A DNA stretch of 64,000 bases from Micromussa lordhowensis (taxonomy: Eukaryota; Cnidaria; Anthozoa; Scleractinia; Lobophylliidae). A program made the position numbers and the translations under genes. The notes under the pieces were generated by a model. It searched no databases. It was not told the DNA's origin and worked only from the letters and a program-made list of their open reading frames with translations. Below, in pieces: positions 1 to 11,395 of this stretch (position 1 is the first letter of the stretch; each line of letters begins with the position of its first letter). The DNA is taken from assembly GCA_964020085.1 (NCBI GenBank), contig OZ026605.1, forward strand, positions 28,034,598 to 28,098,597, read 5' to 3'.

Positions 1-104
1 TAGGTCTGAGATGGGTCTCAGCTCCATCTCACATTTTACTTAATGTTTTTGGTTCTCAAGGCATGCTAATCCTGTCTTGTTGTTTGTTTACATTGATGTT
101 AAAG

Positions 105-3100
105 ATAAACACAGAATGTGAATTGGATGCTATAGACCATAGCGGTTGCACCCCGCTACATCATGCTTGCATCAATGCACCAGATGGTCACAGATCTGTT
201 AAGGTACATGTACAGTAACTCTATTCTCTTTAACAATAACTGATGGGTTAGTCAAAAACTATGTTAAGTGGAAAGTTTGTGTGATTTTTTTTGTCAAAAG
301 TGTCTGGATTTTTGCCTTTGGTTTTCAGTTCAATAGACAACAATTGCCTTGACATGTATTTTTTCGCTGGTTCCAAGAAAGAATGCATGCAAAAAACTCA
401 CTTTTCCGAGGGGTGTCTTTTGGAGTTCCTTTGTTGCACGAGAAACAAAAGAGATCTTTTGTTTCAGAATGCAATCAGTGAAGTGTCACATTAGGTGCTA
501 GTTTCCTATTGACCTATTCCACGGGAAAAGAAGCCTAAAAATAGACCAGTCTGTAAAAATGCCGTGACATAGTGCTGTGGCTTAGTGTGGGAGTTGCATG
601 CTCCTAGTGATGGGCTCCTGACAATGAGCACACCCATTCTTTTTGTACGGGAGTTTTCCCCCCTCCCCCCTGGAATTAAGTGACCATTTTTATCTTGTTT
701 AATGAGTGATTTACTGAAACCTAGTAAGACTCCAACAAATCAAAATTTTGGTCACCATGTTCTAAGATTCTGAGATCCCATTGCAAAATCCTCAGTCTTA
801 TAACGAGGCTTTTTTAAGGGCTATAAATGTATAATATTGAAGGTAACATTCCATACTTGTAGTTTGTCATCTATCCTTCAAATTCTAAACACTGAAAGAA
901 CACTTTTCTGTTTAAGATGCTTGTCAAAATGGGGGCAGCGGTGAATATTTCATCAAGAAGTTGGAACCATGCAACGTCTTTGCATTTCTGCTCACAACTT
1001 GGCAAAATGGAAAATTTAAAACTCTTGTTAAAATATGGTGCAAATGTGTTCATCAAAGACAAAGGTGGGCACACAGCAAGAGACAGAGCTCAGAAACATC
1101 CAGAATGTGAGAAAATTCTTCAGGAACAAGAAGGTAAGATTTTGATAGGTTTGCAGTGTATTGTTATCATTTAATATAAATTTTTGGGAAGGCCTTGTGG
1201 TCTCATGGTAGTGGATCTAGCAGTCGGGTTTGAGCCCTGGCTGGGGACGTTGTGTTGTTTTCTTGGGCACTTTACTCTCACAATGCCTCACTCCACCCTG
1301 GTGTATAAATGGGTAGGGGCCTATTAAATACTGGGGTAACCCTGTGATAGACTAGCATCCCATCCAGGGGGGAGTAGAAATACTCGTAGTCGCTTCATGC
1401 TACAGAAACTGGGATAAGCTCTGGCCTGATAGATCACTTGGCTCGTACGCAGGCTTTACCTTTTATAAATCGCTTTAGGAGAATTTGTTTTTCAGTAAAG
1501 GGACAAGTGTCTTGAGAAGATTATGAGTTTTATTTGTAGAAACGTGGCCTACTGGTTAGTGCATCGGACATACTAGGTGTGTTTCTCAAGTCTTCCCCCA
1601 CCCCCCTTCCTGGATGGGATGCTAGTCTTTCATAGGGTTACCCCCCAAATGTTGAATTTGCTGGTATTCATACATTTAGGTAGAGAAAGACATAGTGTGA
1701 AATGGTGTTTTTGTAAGAGAACAAGGTGGTGGTTTCTCCCAGAAAAATTGGGTGGGAGTGTGCAGCCCGCTTCCCAAAACCTTTACCCTATTTATGACCA
1801 AAATATGTGATTTTCCCTACCCTATTAATGACCTAACCAAAATTCAATACCCTTCTTATGACCCTTAAATCAATACCCCATTTCAAACATGCCTTACAAT
1901 TAGCTCCCTTGTTCAGACCAATGGTTCAGACCAATGGTGAAAACCACCCCCCCCCCTACCCCGAGAGTGACCCTCACCAAAGCAAGCACCCAATCCAGAC
2001 TATCTCTCCTCCGCAGAGGTTCAAGCATTCGTTATATCAATCCGCTGTGCGAAGTGTACCGCAGGCACAAAGTCGAATGGATCGATCGTCGCCTGTAACT
2101 CTGTGCCTGCACTTACATTACTCAGCGGATCCTCCCCACCCGAAAAAAAACCTTTGAGCCTCTGCGGAGGAGAGAGATCCAGACTGCAGTGCACTAATTA
2201 TTAGGGCACTGCCCTCCCATGATTGACAGCTGAAGTTGACAAAATGTCAGATGACAACCTGCAATGTACAAGCTTACCATCCAGTAGGGGTTGGGGAGGA
2301 CCAATGTATCCAGCTGTTTGATGTTGCATAAACCAGTTTCCTGGATTTCTTTAAACTCTGCATACTGGTTCATTTTAGTACTATATATCAACGATCAAAT
2401 CAAACGATCCATCCAACAGGGTTTCGACAAAACACTGACCCCCTACTAAATAAAACACATAGAACCATTTCCATAAATCACGTGACTGTACAGTGGAAAT
2501 ACACCTATATTAAACCACAGGGAGCACACGATCTTGCTGAATAGGAACAGGAATTTAATGAATGAAAATAATGAATAGTTTAGCTTTGTCTCCTGCTGTC
2601 TTTTCTTACGCGACCTTACAGGGAAAACCGCTACCTACAAATCCTACGGAACACTGTAGCGCTAAACTCGTACCTAGGCCCTTTCGCACTCTGCAGTTTT
2701 TTTTATCTTTATAATCATTTGACAAGGTTGGCAACTCTTTGCCTAAGAATTTTGAACGCAATCCGAAAATTCGCTTGAATCTCTAAATTTCGTTGTTTTC
2801 ACAAAACCAAAAAAAACACAAAAAGAAGTCGAAAGGTTTTTCTACAACTTGGCCGAATTTGTTTTTGAATACTTTGCGACAGTCGGAGAATTTTAGCGAC
2901 TTTTGCAAAGTTTTTTTTCTCTCGTATCGCTTTGGCAACATGATCGTACCATTACCCCAGTACCATACATGTCATCCAGCGCACGCTCGAACTCCCCTCC
3001 ATCTTCCACAGTTGTTTTTTGAGAATCTTTTAACGTTTTTGAGAAGTCCATGATTATTTCCCAACCTCACATCATTTAATTAAAAAGTTTTTCCTTTACA

Positions 3101-3223
3101 GCTCACCCACCAAGACTGCTACAGTTGTGCTGTTGGTCACTCAGAGAAATCCTGGGAACTAAAAGACTTAAAAGAGTACATGAACTACCAGTACCACTGA
3201 CTCTACAGCAGTTTTTACTTTAA
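105..3223 (+). CDS. Ankyrin repeat and SOCS box (ASB) protein, 3' exons only
   Basis: Three exons are visible: about 105-203, 917-1133 and 3102-3223. Phases agree at both junctions (0, then 1). The first two encode ankyrin repeats, with the motifs DHSGCTPLHHAC, LVKMGAAVN, ATSLHFCSQLGKMENLKLLL and YGANVFIKDKGGHTARD. The last encodes a C-terminal SOCS box beginning PPRLLQLCCWSLREILG and continuing with LPVPLTLQQFLL before TAA. In this family the ankyrin repeats bind substrate, and the SOCS box recruits Elongin B/C and Cullin 5 for ubiquitination. The N-terminal part lies off the left edge, so the ASB subtype cannot be assigned. The first exon's acceptor at 103/104 is the least certain boundary, because another AG lies ten bases downstream. 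Intron 2 holds SINE and fold-back insertions. Confidence 0.85.
1189..1455 (+). repeat. tRNA-derived SINE (family A)
   Basis: The head GGCCTTGTGGTCTCATGGTAG resembles a tRNA box A region, and GGGTTTGAGCCC resembles box B. The body that follows (gggcactttactctcac, then gataagctctggcctgatag) is the same as in the reverse-strand copy at 32572-32852, with the order and orientation expected of one SINE family. It lies in the second visible intron of the ASB gene. Multiple related copies in one window support a mobile repeat rather than a tRNA gene; cloverleaf pairing is not preserved. Confidence 0.8.
1545..1700 (+). repeat. Degenerate SINE family A fragment
   Basis: The segment contains a tRNA-like start (gtggcctactggttagtgca), then pieces of the SINE body out of their usual order, including a reverse-oriented stretch around cctggatgggatgctagtc and cagggttacccc-like sequence. 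It is probably two nested or rearranged copies. Boundaries are approximate. Confidence 0.4.
2002..2176. mobile_element. 175-bp inverted-repeat element with 9-bp target duplication
   Basis: ATCCAGACT occurs at 1993-2001 and again at 2177-2185, directly flanking the element. The ends are inverted: CTCTCCTCCGCAGAGG on the left and CCTCTGCGGAGGAGAG on the right. There is no coding capacity. Long inverted ends with a 9-bp duplication fit a non-autonomous Mutator-like or Merlin-like element; the superfamily is inferred from duplication length only. Confidence 0.65.
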
Positions 3224-3745
3224 CAATTAACACGATTTAAACAAGGTGTAAATATTTTTTTCTTTAGGCTCAATAATTTATCAGTCTAAAATATGTCAAG
3301 TGTCTCTATCAAAACTGGGGATGTTTAACAAAGGATATCCCAATATAAAGCGACTGACTCAACGGTTTTTAAAACCTATTTCCACTCATTCGATTCTTGT
3401 CGTGAATATGTTTTTGAATTAAGAAAAAGTAAAGGTTTTCAATCCGACCTAAAGCATGAATCATGCTAAACTAATATGAATTTAGACAGCTTGGCGCAGG
3501 CATGGCCGAGATTCCCCAAAACTGAGAAGCCTTGATGACAGAAAAGTCTCTTCTGTTTGGCTTAAAAAGATACGTACATGATTTTGAGATGTACTTTGTT
3601 TGGTTAATGATGATGGTGCTGATTTATCCTTGAACATTATCTGTTCTTTTAAACTCGCAGCTCTGCTCACTTCCCGAAACAAATACTCGCAGTTGGCAGA
3701 CACAGATCTTGGGAAGGTAAAGAATCCGATCCCATCCACAATCCC

Positions 3746-3880
3746 ACCAACGCGTCGGTCGACAGTCGGCTGGCAGTCGGTCGACAGTCGTCTGGAAGTC
3801 GGCCGACAGTCGGCTGGCAGTCGGCCGACAGTCGTCCGACAGTTGGTCGACTGTTGACCGACGCATTGGTCACTGGTTAC
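3746..3880. repeat. 22-bp minisatellite with inverted ends
   Basis: About four 22-bp units run from 3763, each built from two related 11-bp halves (CAGTCGGCTGG and CAGTCGGTCGA). The array is flanked by inverted copies of ACGCGTCGGTC and GACCGACGCAT. Because 11 and 22 are not multiples of 3 and few stops arise, overlapping open frames cross it, especially on the minus strand; they give Arg/Leu/Pro/Asp/Cys-rich repeats. I read these as by-products of the repeat. The array lies between the ASB gene and the next gene. A looser relative is visible near 60930-61060. Confidence 0.75.
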
Positions 3881-4658
3881 CTTCATAATGTACCCTTTAC
3901 CCAAATCGCCATGCATATTCTCATTCCAAACACGGGTCACACAGTTATTCATGGCTGCACCGTATTGTTAACGCTTTTAAGAGTATAGAAAGTAAATTAC
4001 AGAAAACAAATTCAGTGCTAGTGTACTTAACTACGTGTTTTGTCTTGCAACAATGCTTGTCAAAATGATTTCATTTTTCGCGGGTTACATGGCCTCTATA
4101 GTTATCAGAGTTATTTTAGACGAAGTAAGCAGGCAGTATTCTACTTTTACATAGCCGGGAAAAAACAAAATCATTTCAAAGCAAGATATGTTTTTCTTTT
4201 TCTTATTCATTTTAATTTATTTTCATTCCTGGTCAATTAAGATTTATTTTCCCATAAAGATTGGAAAACTTCACCCGATGCGCATCTCAACTTGTCCAAA
4301 TGACACATTTTCTCCAAAGTAATCCACTATTAGGTACTATTTGAATAGCCGACTCAGGGGTTAGTTCAATCAATCTTGGTTAGTTCTTTAGACGAAATCC
4401 GATAGGAAATCGAGCAAAAGCCTTGTACCAGAATAATTTACAGTCACTTTTGCATTTTGCGAAAGCTATAAAAAAAATTAGTTCCCTGAAATAACACCAA
4501 AAACAATTTTCCATGGGAACTCGAGGAAATAAATTTCAAAGTTCAGATGACTTTCATCATCAGTTTCATTTCTAAGGGGCGTCGTGGCGGCTACAATCAT
4601 GCACGCGCATTTTGTTTTCGAAACGCGTGTGCAACGTGTTGTTGACGCGCGCTGCAGC
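3881..4658. other. Intergenic spacer upstream of zinc-ribbon gene
   Basis: No coding exon or clear repeat is seen here. The last 100 bases are GC-richer, with several ACGCGCG-type steps (gcacgcgcatt, gttgacgcgcgctgcag). This fits the promoter side of the following gene. Confidence 0.5.
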
Positions 4659-4665
4659 TATAAAG
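4659..4665 (+). promoter_or_regulatory. TATA box of the zinc-ribbon membrane protein gene
   Basis: TATAAAG sits 96 bases upstream of the first ATG, in a locally GC-rich stretch. This would place transcription start near 4690. An in-frame TGA at 4689-4691 precedes the ATG. Confidence 0.5.
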
Positions 4666-4754
4666 TAACGAACTACGACTTGAAGACTTGACGGTTAAAA
4701 AACGGTTCGATTGAGAAATCAGGTTTAGTGATCCTAGCAGACATTTTGTCCTGT

Positions 4755-6603
4755 ATGAGAGAGCCTCAGATTAGTGGCAAAGAAATGCAGATCAACGAAT
4801 CTCCAGTTGTTTTTCAGGATGTAATGTCGAAGTACAAAACAGCAAGGGACTTCACAGAGGCATGCGCGTGTTGTTTAATACCTCTTGCACCAAGATACAA
4901 CAACAACTCACTGCTACTTTGCGAAGGGTGTGAAGAAAAATGGCGAGAAGAAAAACGACCTCTGCGACTTTCCGACGATTCAGAAACTCCCTTAAGCGTG
5001 TCAAATATCAGCTTGACTTTGGGCGACGCCGGCAACACCGAAAACCTCGGATTTGGGCAACTTGATAGAGAAAACGATCTACAGAGACTCTGCCTTCGCG
5101 TTGAAAAGGAACTTACACGGGCCGATTTAAGCCGCGGGATGTTAAATGCAAACGAATCTCGTTCAAGAGGCAGGATTATCGAAATTGTCAAACGAATATT
5201 TAGGACATGTGGATATGTTGTAGGAGCAGTGGTTGGTGTTCCTCTAATTGCAGGTAAACTTAATTTATGCGTTAGCTTTCAAGCAAGTCTGTCCTTTTCC
5301 TTAGATTCTTGGTTTTTGTTAAAGTGATCTTGTTCGGGACACAGAGTCCTAGATGATCATTATGAAACTGTGTTCAGTAAAGTTTCAGTAAAGGGATTGT
5401 GTTAATAATTGCTATCGCTTTCAAACTCTTTCTTGAAGGTTATCTTTTTGTTGGGGATACACAGTTTCAAAAAAAAATGTTGCCTTGAAGCATAACAGCA
5501 AACATACAAACATTTCTTCTAGAAAAAAATGTTCCTGAAATATTGAAAACAAGGTTTCTTCTCACAAACAAAATTTGCTTCCGAAACGTAGAAATATTGA
5601 GGGAAACAATATTTCAGTGAGAATTTTTTCAAACAAGAAAATACCTAATTTTAAGGGCTTCTAGGGTTGGTTATTTAGCAATTATTGAATGAGGCTGAGT
5701 GGGATACTGCAGGTTGAGGAGGGTGTTATCCACAGAGGCCGAATTCTTCATATCCTACGAAAGCCGAATTCAGTAATTGCTTTATTATTCATTATGATAT
5801 TTTCTTAGCTCAAACTTCGCTCTTTGATGAAAATAACACAACCTCGTCCCCAGGTTTTCTCGGTCAATGGTTTAATAATCTGCAGCGAACTGCACTTTTG
5901 ACGTCATCGGTTGAATATGACAAAATTCGGCAAATTTGGTCAACAGCAGCTGGTTATGGTGAATTATGTGTGTGGTTTTAACCAATCAGAAACGGGGAAA
6001 TATTTTGAATGAATAATAACTTGGTTAATTATTAGTGCTAATGTTTCCATATTGTTAGGTCTATCTTCATCTTAAGCAATTTTTCTGGCAAGCTTGAGAG
6101 AAAATGTTACAAACTGTAAGCCATTGCTTATCGTTATAAAGTAGAAGATTGTTTAAGGCCTGCTTGACTAGACAACACTTCGTGTAATCAAATTGTGTGG
6201 AAAAAATGAGTTGCAAGAAAAATTGTGTGGTGTAAAGCAATTGATTTTGCAACTTTTTTTTTTATTGCGAGGGATTTTTCATACAGAGGATGATACAATC
6301 TAGGGTTTCACACATTATGTGTTCTCACTAGTATGCTGATGCTCGTTGCTCAAAGTCTCACTGTTATGCTTTATGTATTTTTTCTTCCTTTCCATTGGCC
6401 GAGAGCCCAACACGTGACCTGCAAATAACTACCTACCAATAATTCTCTGCCCATGCGTAGTACCGTCTAAACGTGTTTTACTGCAAATAATGTTCTGCTT
6501 ATGCGTAATTGAAACCACGTTCTCTAGTGAAAAATGGCAGATCACTTCCCCGGGCTGCTAGAAAATGATTTAAATATGAAAACAAACTTGGTGATCGAAT
6601 TAT

Positions 6604-6637
<34 letters not shown>

Positions 6638-9183
6638 CAGTGTCTCGCAGATCAACATATGCTTCAGCCTTCGGCCTCGGAAAATAATTGATCTGCTCGC
6701 CACTGACAAATCACAATATTATGCTCAACCTCGTCCAATAATTGTTAAATATTTTTCTAAACGCCTAGTATTGAAGCGTGAGCGACGCCTCATTGTAATT
6801 ATTTATTACTTTGTCTTGGTTTTTCTTAAGTAATTTTTTAGTAACTTTTTGTTCTATTTATTTAGTTAGGCGCATTGAGTTAAGAAATGCGCCTTTTACG
6901 AAATGAGTTTTCTAGTAATGAAAAAGTTGCTCGGGTTCACTGGCAAAACCTTCCTGCACGCTGAAGCCCAATTTGGAAGCTCTCTTTCGTGTTGAGATCA
7001 TCAGGTAGTTACAGACTTCTTTATAATTGCCCAATTCAAGGTCCACACCATCAGCCAGTTTTTGTCACTATTATTCCAGCATAATTCTCGATTCTTTTGC
7101 TCCATTTTCATGCTCAAAATAATGCCGGCATAATGTGTAAAACCTCAATACAGGCGTAAACTCTCGCGTAGAGCGGTATGTGAGTTGTCCGACGTGTACA
7201 CGCTCACTGTGGTCAAAACCATTGTTGTCGCTGCATGTTGGCAAAAGCGATATTTCTTCAGTTCAACTTTATTCTAGTTCGTGAAATGTCTGCTAAAATG
7301 AAAACGATGCAAGATATGTCCACGTCTGGCAACAATGTTGCGAGGCAGGTTGCACAAAGAATACCTTTCTTTGAAGAAAACTGACACTTTTGATCTCAAA
7401 CTTTGGTAGAATGTTCAGAGTCAATTCTGCTGCAATCAGAATTCTCTTTTTCACTGTGCGCCAAATTTCCATGAGTGAACCATTTTATTTGACAAGATAT
7501 ACTCAGTTGATTTTGACTCTGCATTTCTTGATAGGCGCTGGTGCGGTGTCCATTGTGATTATTACAATAGCTGGTGCTCTCAGTCCTCCAGTGATCCTTG
7601 CAATAACCAAACATCGCAAGTTAACTTCCAACCAGTGGTGGACATATACACGTAAACAGCGATATTTTGCCATCGGCTGGGGTGTGGTCGTTGGAACTCT
7701 CATGCTTCCATTGCTGGCTCCTTGGGGAATTTACAAGCTGTTTAAACTCCTCGGTACAAAGCTGCTTCATAACACGATCTACTGGATGAAGCTTCTTGAT
7801 TCCCGCTGCCGAGGCTTCGGGGGCGAAGAAACCGATGAAAGCTCTAGGGACTGGCCGATGGAAGGTGTTGACACTCACCGGGAAAAAGCCCTCTTCGTAT
7901 TGGACAGAGAAGAGACGAATATCGATGGGTGTCAGTCTTGTGCGGACCCTGACCAGACACAAACAGAACCGTGTCAACCAATACCACCCGAAGCTGTTTA
8001 TTACAACGTTGGGTTACTAGATGAAGGTAGCTGCTGTATGGAGGAAAACGTCGCTGACGTAAGGCGAGTAGGGGTAATTTTAGGCTCCATCAAAGAAGAA
8101 GACGACGAGCTTGAAGATTTTGAAGATCCATGCCGGAAATGCAGAGGAACAGTGTGGAAATCGCGCCATGGACGAGACGCTCTCTCAGACGAAGAAAACG
8201 ACGATGGCCGTCGAGATACTCAGCGGTTATGGGCAAGGAAAGCGGTGTCCGACACGTTTTTTCATGTTAAAAAAACAGATGAAGATTATAAAGCACGTGA
8301 ATTTGTCAACGACCTGTGTGTAGCTCATCAAAAGCGTGATCAAACAAAGCAAGATTTCAACGGCCATGAAAATCCCTTGTCGCAAGTACTGGCAGAATGG
8401 CTAATGGCAAAAGAAAGCCGCGGCGAAGATGAAGCTGGAAATAAAGCACTCGCCAAATGGTTACAGGACACAGGTAAAGAAGAGGAGACGCCTAGTGCTC
8501 TGCAGTGCCAAGAAATAAAGGACCTGCATGAAAAGAGACCAAAGAAAACCAAGAAACGACGCAAACGGCGGACTGTCAAGCAGCCCGTGAAGGAACATCT
8601 TGATAGTTCATCTGAAAGTGAAGCAAATGGATCTCTGCGCAAGGAAGAAACGGACCAAGGAACAGCGAAGTCACAGTTGCTAGAGATCAACAACGCCCCT
8701 GAAGCTGAAAAGGAGGAGACAGAGCTACAAGCTGAGAAAACAACACCTCGAAAGTTTCGCAAAGCCAGGCAACCCGCGCGTGAGATGGCTGGAGAAAAGC
8801 TGAACCAAAAAGACAAAAGAAAGACGAAGACTAAAAAAGCAAAGGTTCACGAAGAGACATTACCGAGACGGGGCAAAAACAAGCATGAAGAGCTACAAAT
8901 ACATGCAGCCAGAAGACAGATAGCTTGTCGTTTTGATACGAGCTCGCCAAAGAAAGACCAACTCGAAACAAAGGATTGCTCTAAATTGCAGAAATCACAC
9001 GAGACTCGAAGCAAGAATCCCTTTACAGTGTCTTCAAAAGGTGTAGGCGTTGATGTGGAAACTAAAAGACGAGGACCGAGACTGGAGCGCATGAATGCTT
9101 TCAGGGTAAAGCCAGGTGCCACTGCAGTGTCCTCAACAAGCAGTGAACAAGACATTGTAGCGCTTTACGATCAGATTGATTAA
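4755..9183 (+). CDS. Zinc-ribbon, two-segment membrane protein with lysine-rich tail
   Basis: Exon 1 is 4755-5253 and exon 2 is 7535-9183. The acceptor ctgcatttcttgatag joins in phase 1 and makes one 715-residue protein. The start is the first ATG after an in-frame stop at 4689. Residues 37-59 hold CxxC-x15-CxxC (ACACCLIPL, then CEGC), resembling the ZNRD2/autoantigen-p27 zinc ribbon. Two hydrophobic segments follow, about 150-190 (GYVVGAVVGVPLIAG onward) and 211-233, separated by a basic loop. Their layout recalls the membrane tail of RNF19 RBR ligases, but no RING-IBR is present. The rest is charged, with acidic stretches, then many Lys/Arg runs (KKTKKRRKRR), and looks disordered. Function is unknown; a membrane-anchored scaffold or adaptor is conceivable. 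The intron carries fold-back repeats (about 5660-6060 and 6590-6770). Confidence 0.75.
5660..6770. repeat. Decayed inverted-repeat insertions in intron 1
   Basis: Related blocks containing CAATTATTGAA and ATGAGGCTGAG (about 5675-5700) and the reverse-type CTCAACCTCGTCCAATAATTG (about 6725-6750) occur in this intron. A similar block occurs near 19990-20120. They look like ends of one old non-autonomous DNA transposon family. Boundaries and duplications are not clear. Confidence 0.4.
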
Positions 9184-9396
9184 TGGCAACAAAAGAATAT
9201 ACGTTAAGTAATGTAAATTCACGTGATTTAGAAATCTAAATTTTATTTTGACCATACGTTTCCGAACTGTACATTTTTAGTATGTCGTCATTTCTTAACC
9301 TAATGTGAAAATCGTATTGCTGTTTCGTTTATTTACCACACAGGAGATGATTTTTTTTGTAGTGCTTCAATAACTCGTTGAGCTGCAGAACCATGG

Positions 9397-9402
9397 AATA
9401 AA
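9397..9402 (+). terminator. Poly(A) signal of the zinc-ribbon gene
   Basis: AATAAA lies 214 bases after the TAA stop at 9181-9183. It is the first canonical hexamer downstream. Confidence 0.6.
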
Positions 9403-11199
9403 ACTGAACTATATTTGTTAACATTTTATTAACCTAAGATATTGACTTAGCTGCTGTTGACATCCATGTACTTATTTTGTTTGTAGATCTGAACAGAAAT
9501 CGACTACTTCACCGTCAGTTAATACTATTTTGGTCATCAATAAGCTGCAAGAAACATGTACTATCTTTTACAGTCATTTTTACTGACCAATAATATGATT
9601 TTTTCATGAAGTATTGTAAAATAATCACAGAGCATTTTTTCTAATTAAAATTATTAACTCTTATTTGTTTGGTAGCTGTATACGTTTCCCTTGGTTGCCA
9701 CAAAGGCTAAGCGAAAGCTTCAAAACCAACAAGGGCAAATGTAACGTTTCCTTCAAAAGGTATTACAACTGACGTCACCTACACACTCAGAGTTAGCCCT
9801 GGCTATCAAAGCCCGAGGCACCTAAGAGTGTATCTTCCGCCACATGGGAGGTTTGTCCATCGTAGGTTTCCCTCAGAATTTTGTCAACCAGTAACCATTT
9901 ATCCTTCGATCCTGCATCACCCGTGCGGAGAGAGGTTTTGTGAGAGTCTTGTGACAGCTGATTGATTGATTGACTAATTTATCTTGCCCAAGAGCCACCA
10001 TGACAACGCATAGTTCGGGTCACTGCGCCAAGAGGTATGGTGACTAATTTCTCCTGCTGTTTTCAGTGCACACTCGAGTCACCTGTAGCTCGCAGGTATA
10101 TCACAAGAATTTAACACAATAATACGGTAGCAAATTGAACGAAACCCAATCCTTAAGGACTTGTGGCGATTTCTCGCTAACAGATCACTAAATACAACCA
10201 TCTAGAAAGAATCGCCCAAACAAAAGACATCGGTTACAAAAATTCTCATTGACAGGCATCATATGAAAGTCAGAAAAATATCGTCGATTGTAAGGTAAGG
10301 ATTGTTCAAGTTGAGATCACTGGTGTTCTAATCTTGTTAGCTTTTTCATTTCTCGCAGCATGTAAACAAATTGCTATCGTCTGAAAAGTTCTAAGTTGCT
10401 CACGTTATTATCGCCTGTGAAAGTTTCATCTTCACAAGCGATATTTATTAGGAATGTTTGAGAATCGATTTCCTCCATTGTTCTATCATGCGGTCGCTAT
10501 CAATTCGCCGGTCGTTTACACAGGTAACTGAGCTCATCTTTTAAAAAACCTCGCAGCAAAAATCACTGAACAATGGCTTGTGTAAACGTAATCTTAACAT
10601 GGAAACACTGAATTTACATGTCATGTCTGTCAAAGAATTCCTCTGGGTTCAACGCCGAAGCAAGAACTGAAAAAAATAATTCTCTAGCAAAAACTAAAAC
10701 ATCTTCACTCTAAGAACGAAATGATATTTCAAATGCTACTAAAAGTAAACAGAAAATCACTTCTCGCATCCAAAGTGGGCGGCATACAAGCACGAAAGTT
10801 TTGCAAAGAACAGTTTTCATCTTGATATAAGGACCAAATAATTGCACACTCGATATTTGTGTTGATTCTGCTAAATAAACTTTTCTCTAGAAATATTTTA
10901 TAAACGTTTATTTCTGATTTAGGTTAGGCACACAAACAGGGTCTATATTCAAGTTTCATAACAATATTTTCACATCTGATAAGCAAAAGAATCTCTTGGA
11001 AATCCTTGCTTTAAAATTCCAACAACGTTAAAAGTTGGTTGAAAGTAGCGTAAATTCAGACTTATTTTAATAAGCCACCTGTTCTGCCTATGTAAAATAT
11101 AATATATGCTCCTATTTTAACGTGTGAGAAACCGGGAAAGTTTCTTGCACAGCCAGGGTGTGATGTAAAAATACGGTAACAGTTATGCGTTGGATGTAT
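9403..11199. other. Intergenic region with a SINE-like remnant
   Basis: No gene is recognised. About 9785-9960 resembles a worn SINE family A body (cacatgggaggtttgtccatcg; gcggagagaggttttgtgagagtc). The rest is AT-rich and without clear signal. Confidence 0.45.
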
Positions 11200-11395
11200 T
11201 ATATATAGAGCGGACCTCTGCGGCCGCTTTTGCTGATCAACGCAAACCTTCTCTGCGTTACAACGAATAATGGCATCAAATCGAGGTCAGAGCGGAACCT
11301 ATGAAAATGTCCACCGCAACCTCGATCTGGTGCTATTTGTCGGAAAGGTCTACGATGGAACTGTCATGCCTCAGACATCGCGGTGCAATCTTTGA
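11200..11395 (+). other. Possible promoter with a 41-codon open frame
   Basis: TATATATAG at 11200-11208 is followed by a GC-rich stretch and ATG at 11270. The open frame ends at TGA 11393-11395 (MASNRGQSGTYENVHRNLDL at the start). It could be an untranslated or signal-encoding first exon of the NCKX gene at 12602, with a weak donor around 11346, or chance. No homology is recognised. Confidence 0.2.

Noticed and set aside
3482..3952. 156-codon minus-strand open frame
   Set aside because: Openness is created by the 22-bp array; adjoining sequence shows no domain and other frames are equally open.
8340..8816. 158-codon open frame antisense to the zinc-ribbon gene
   Set aside because: Ser/Arg/Phe-rich shadow of the Lys/Glu-rich coding strand; no start context, splice sites or homology.
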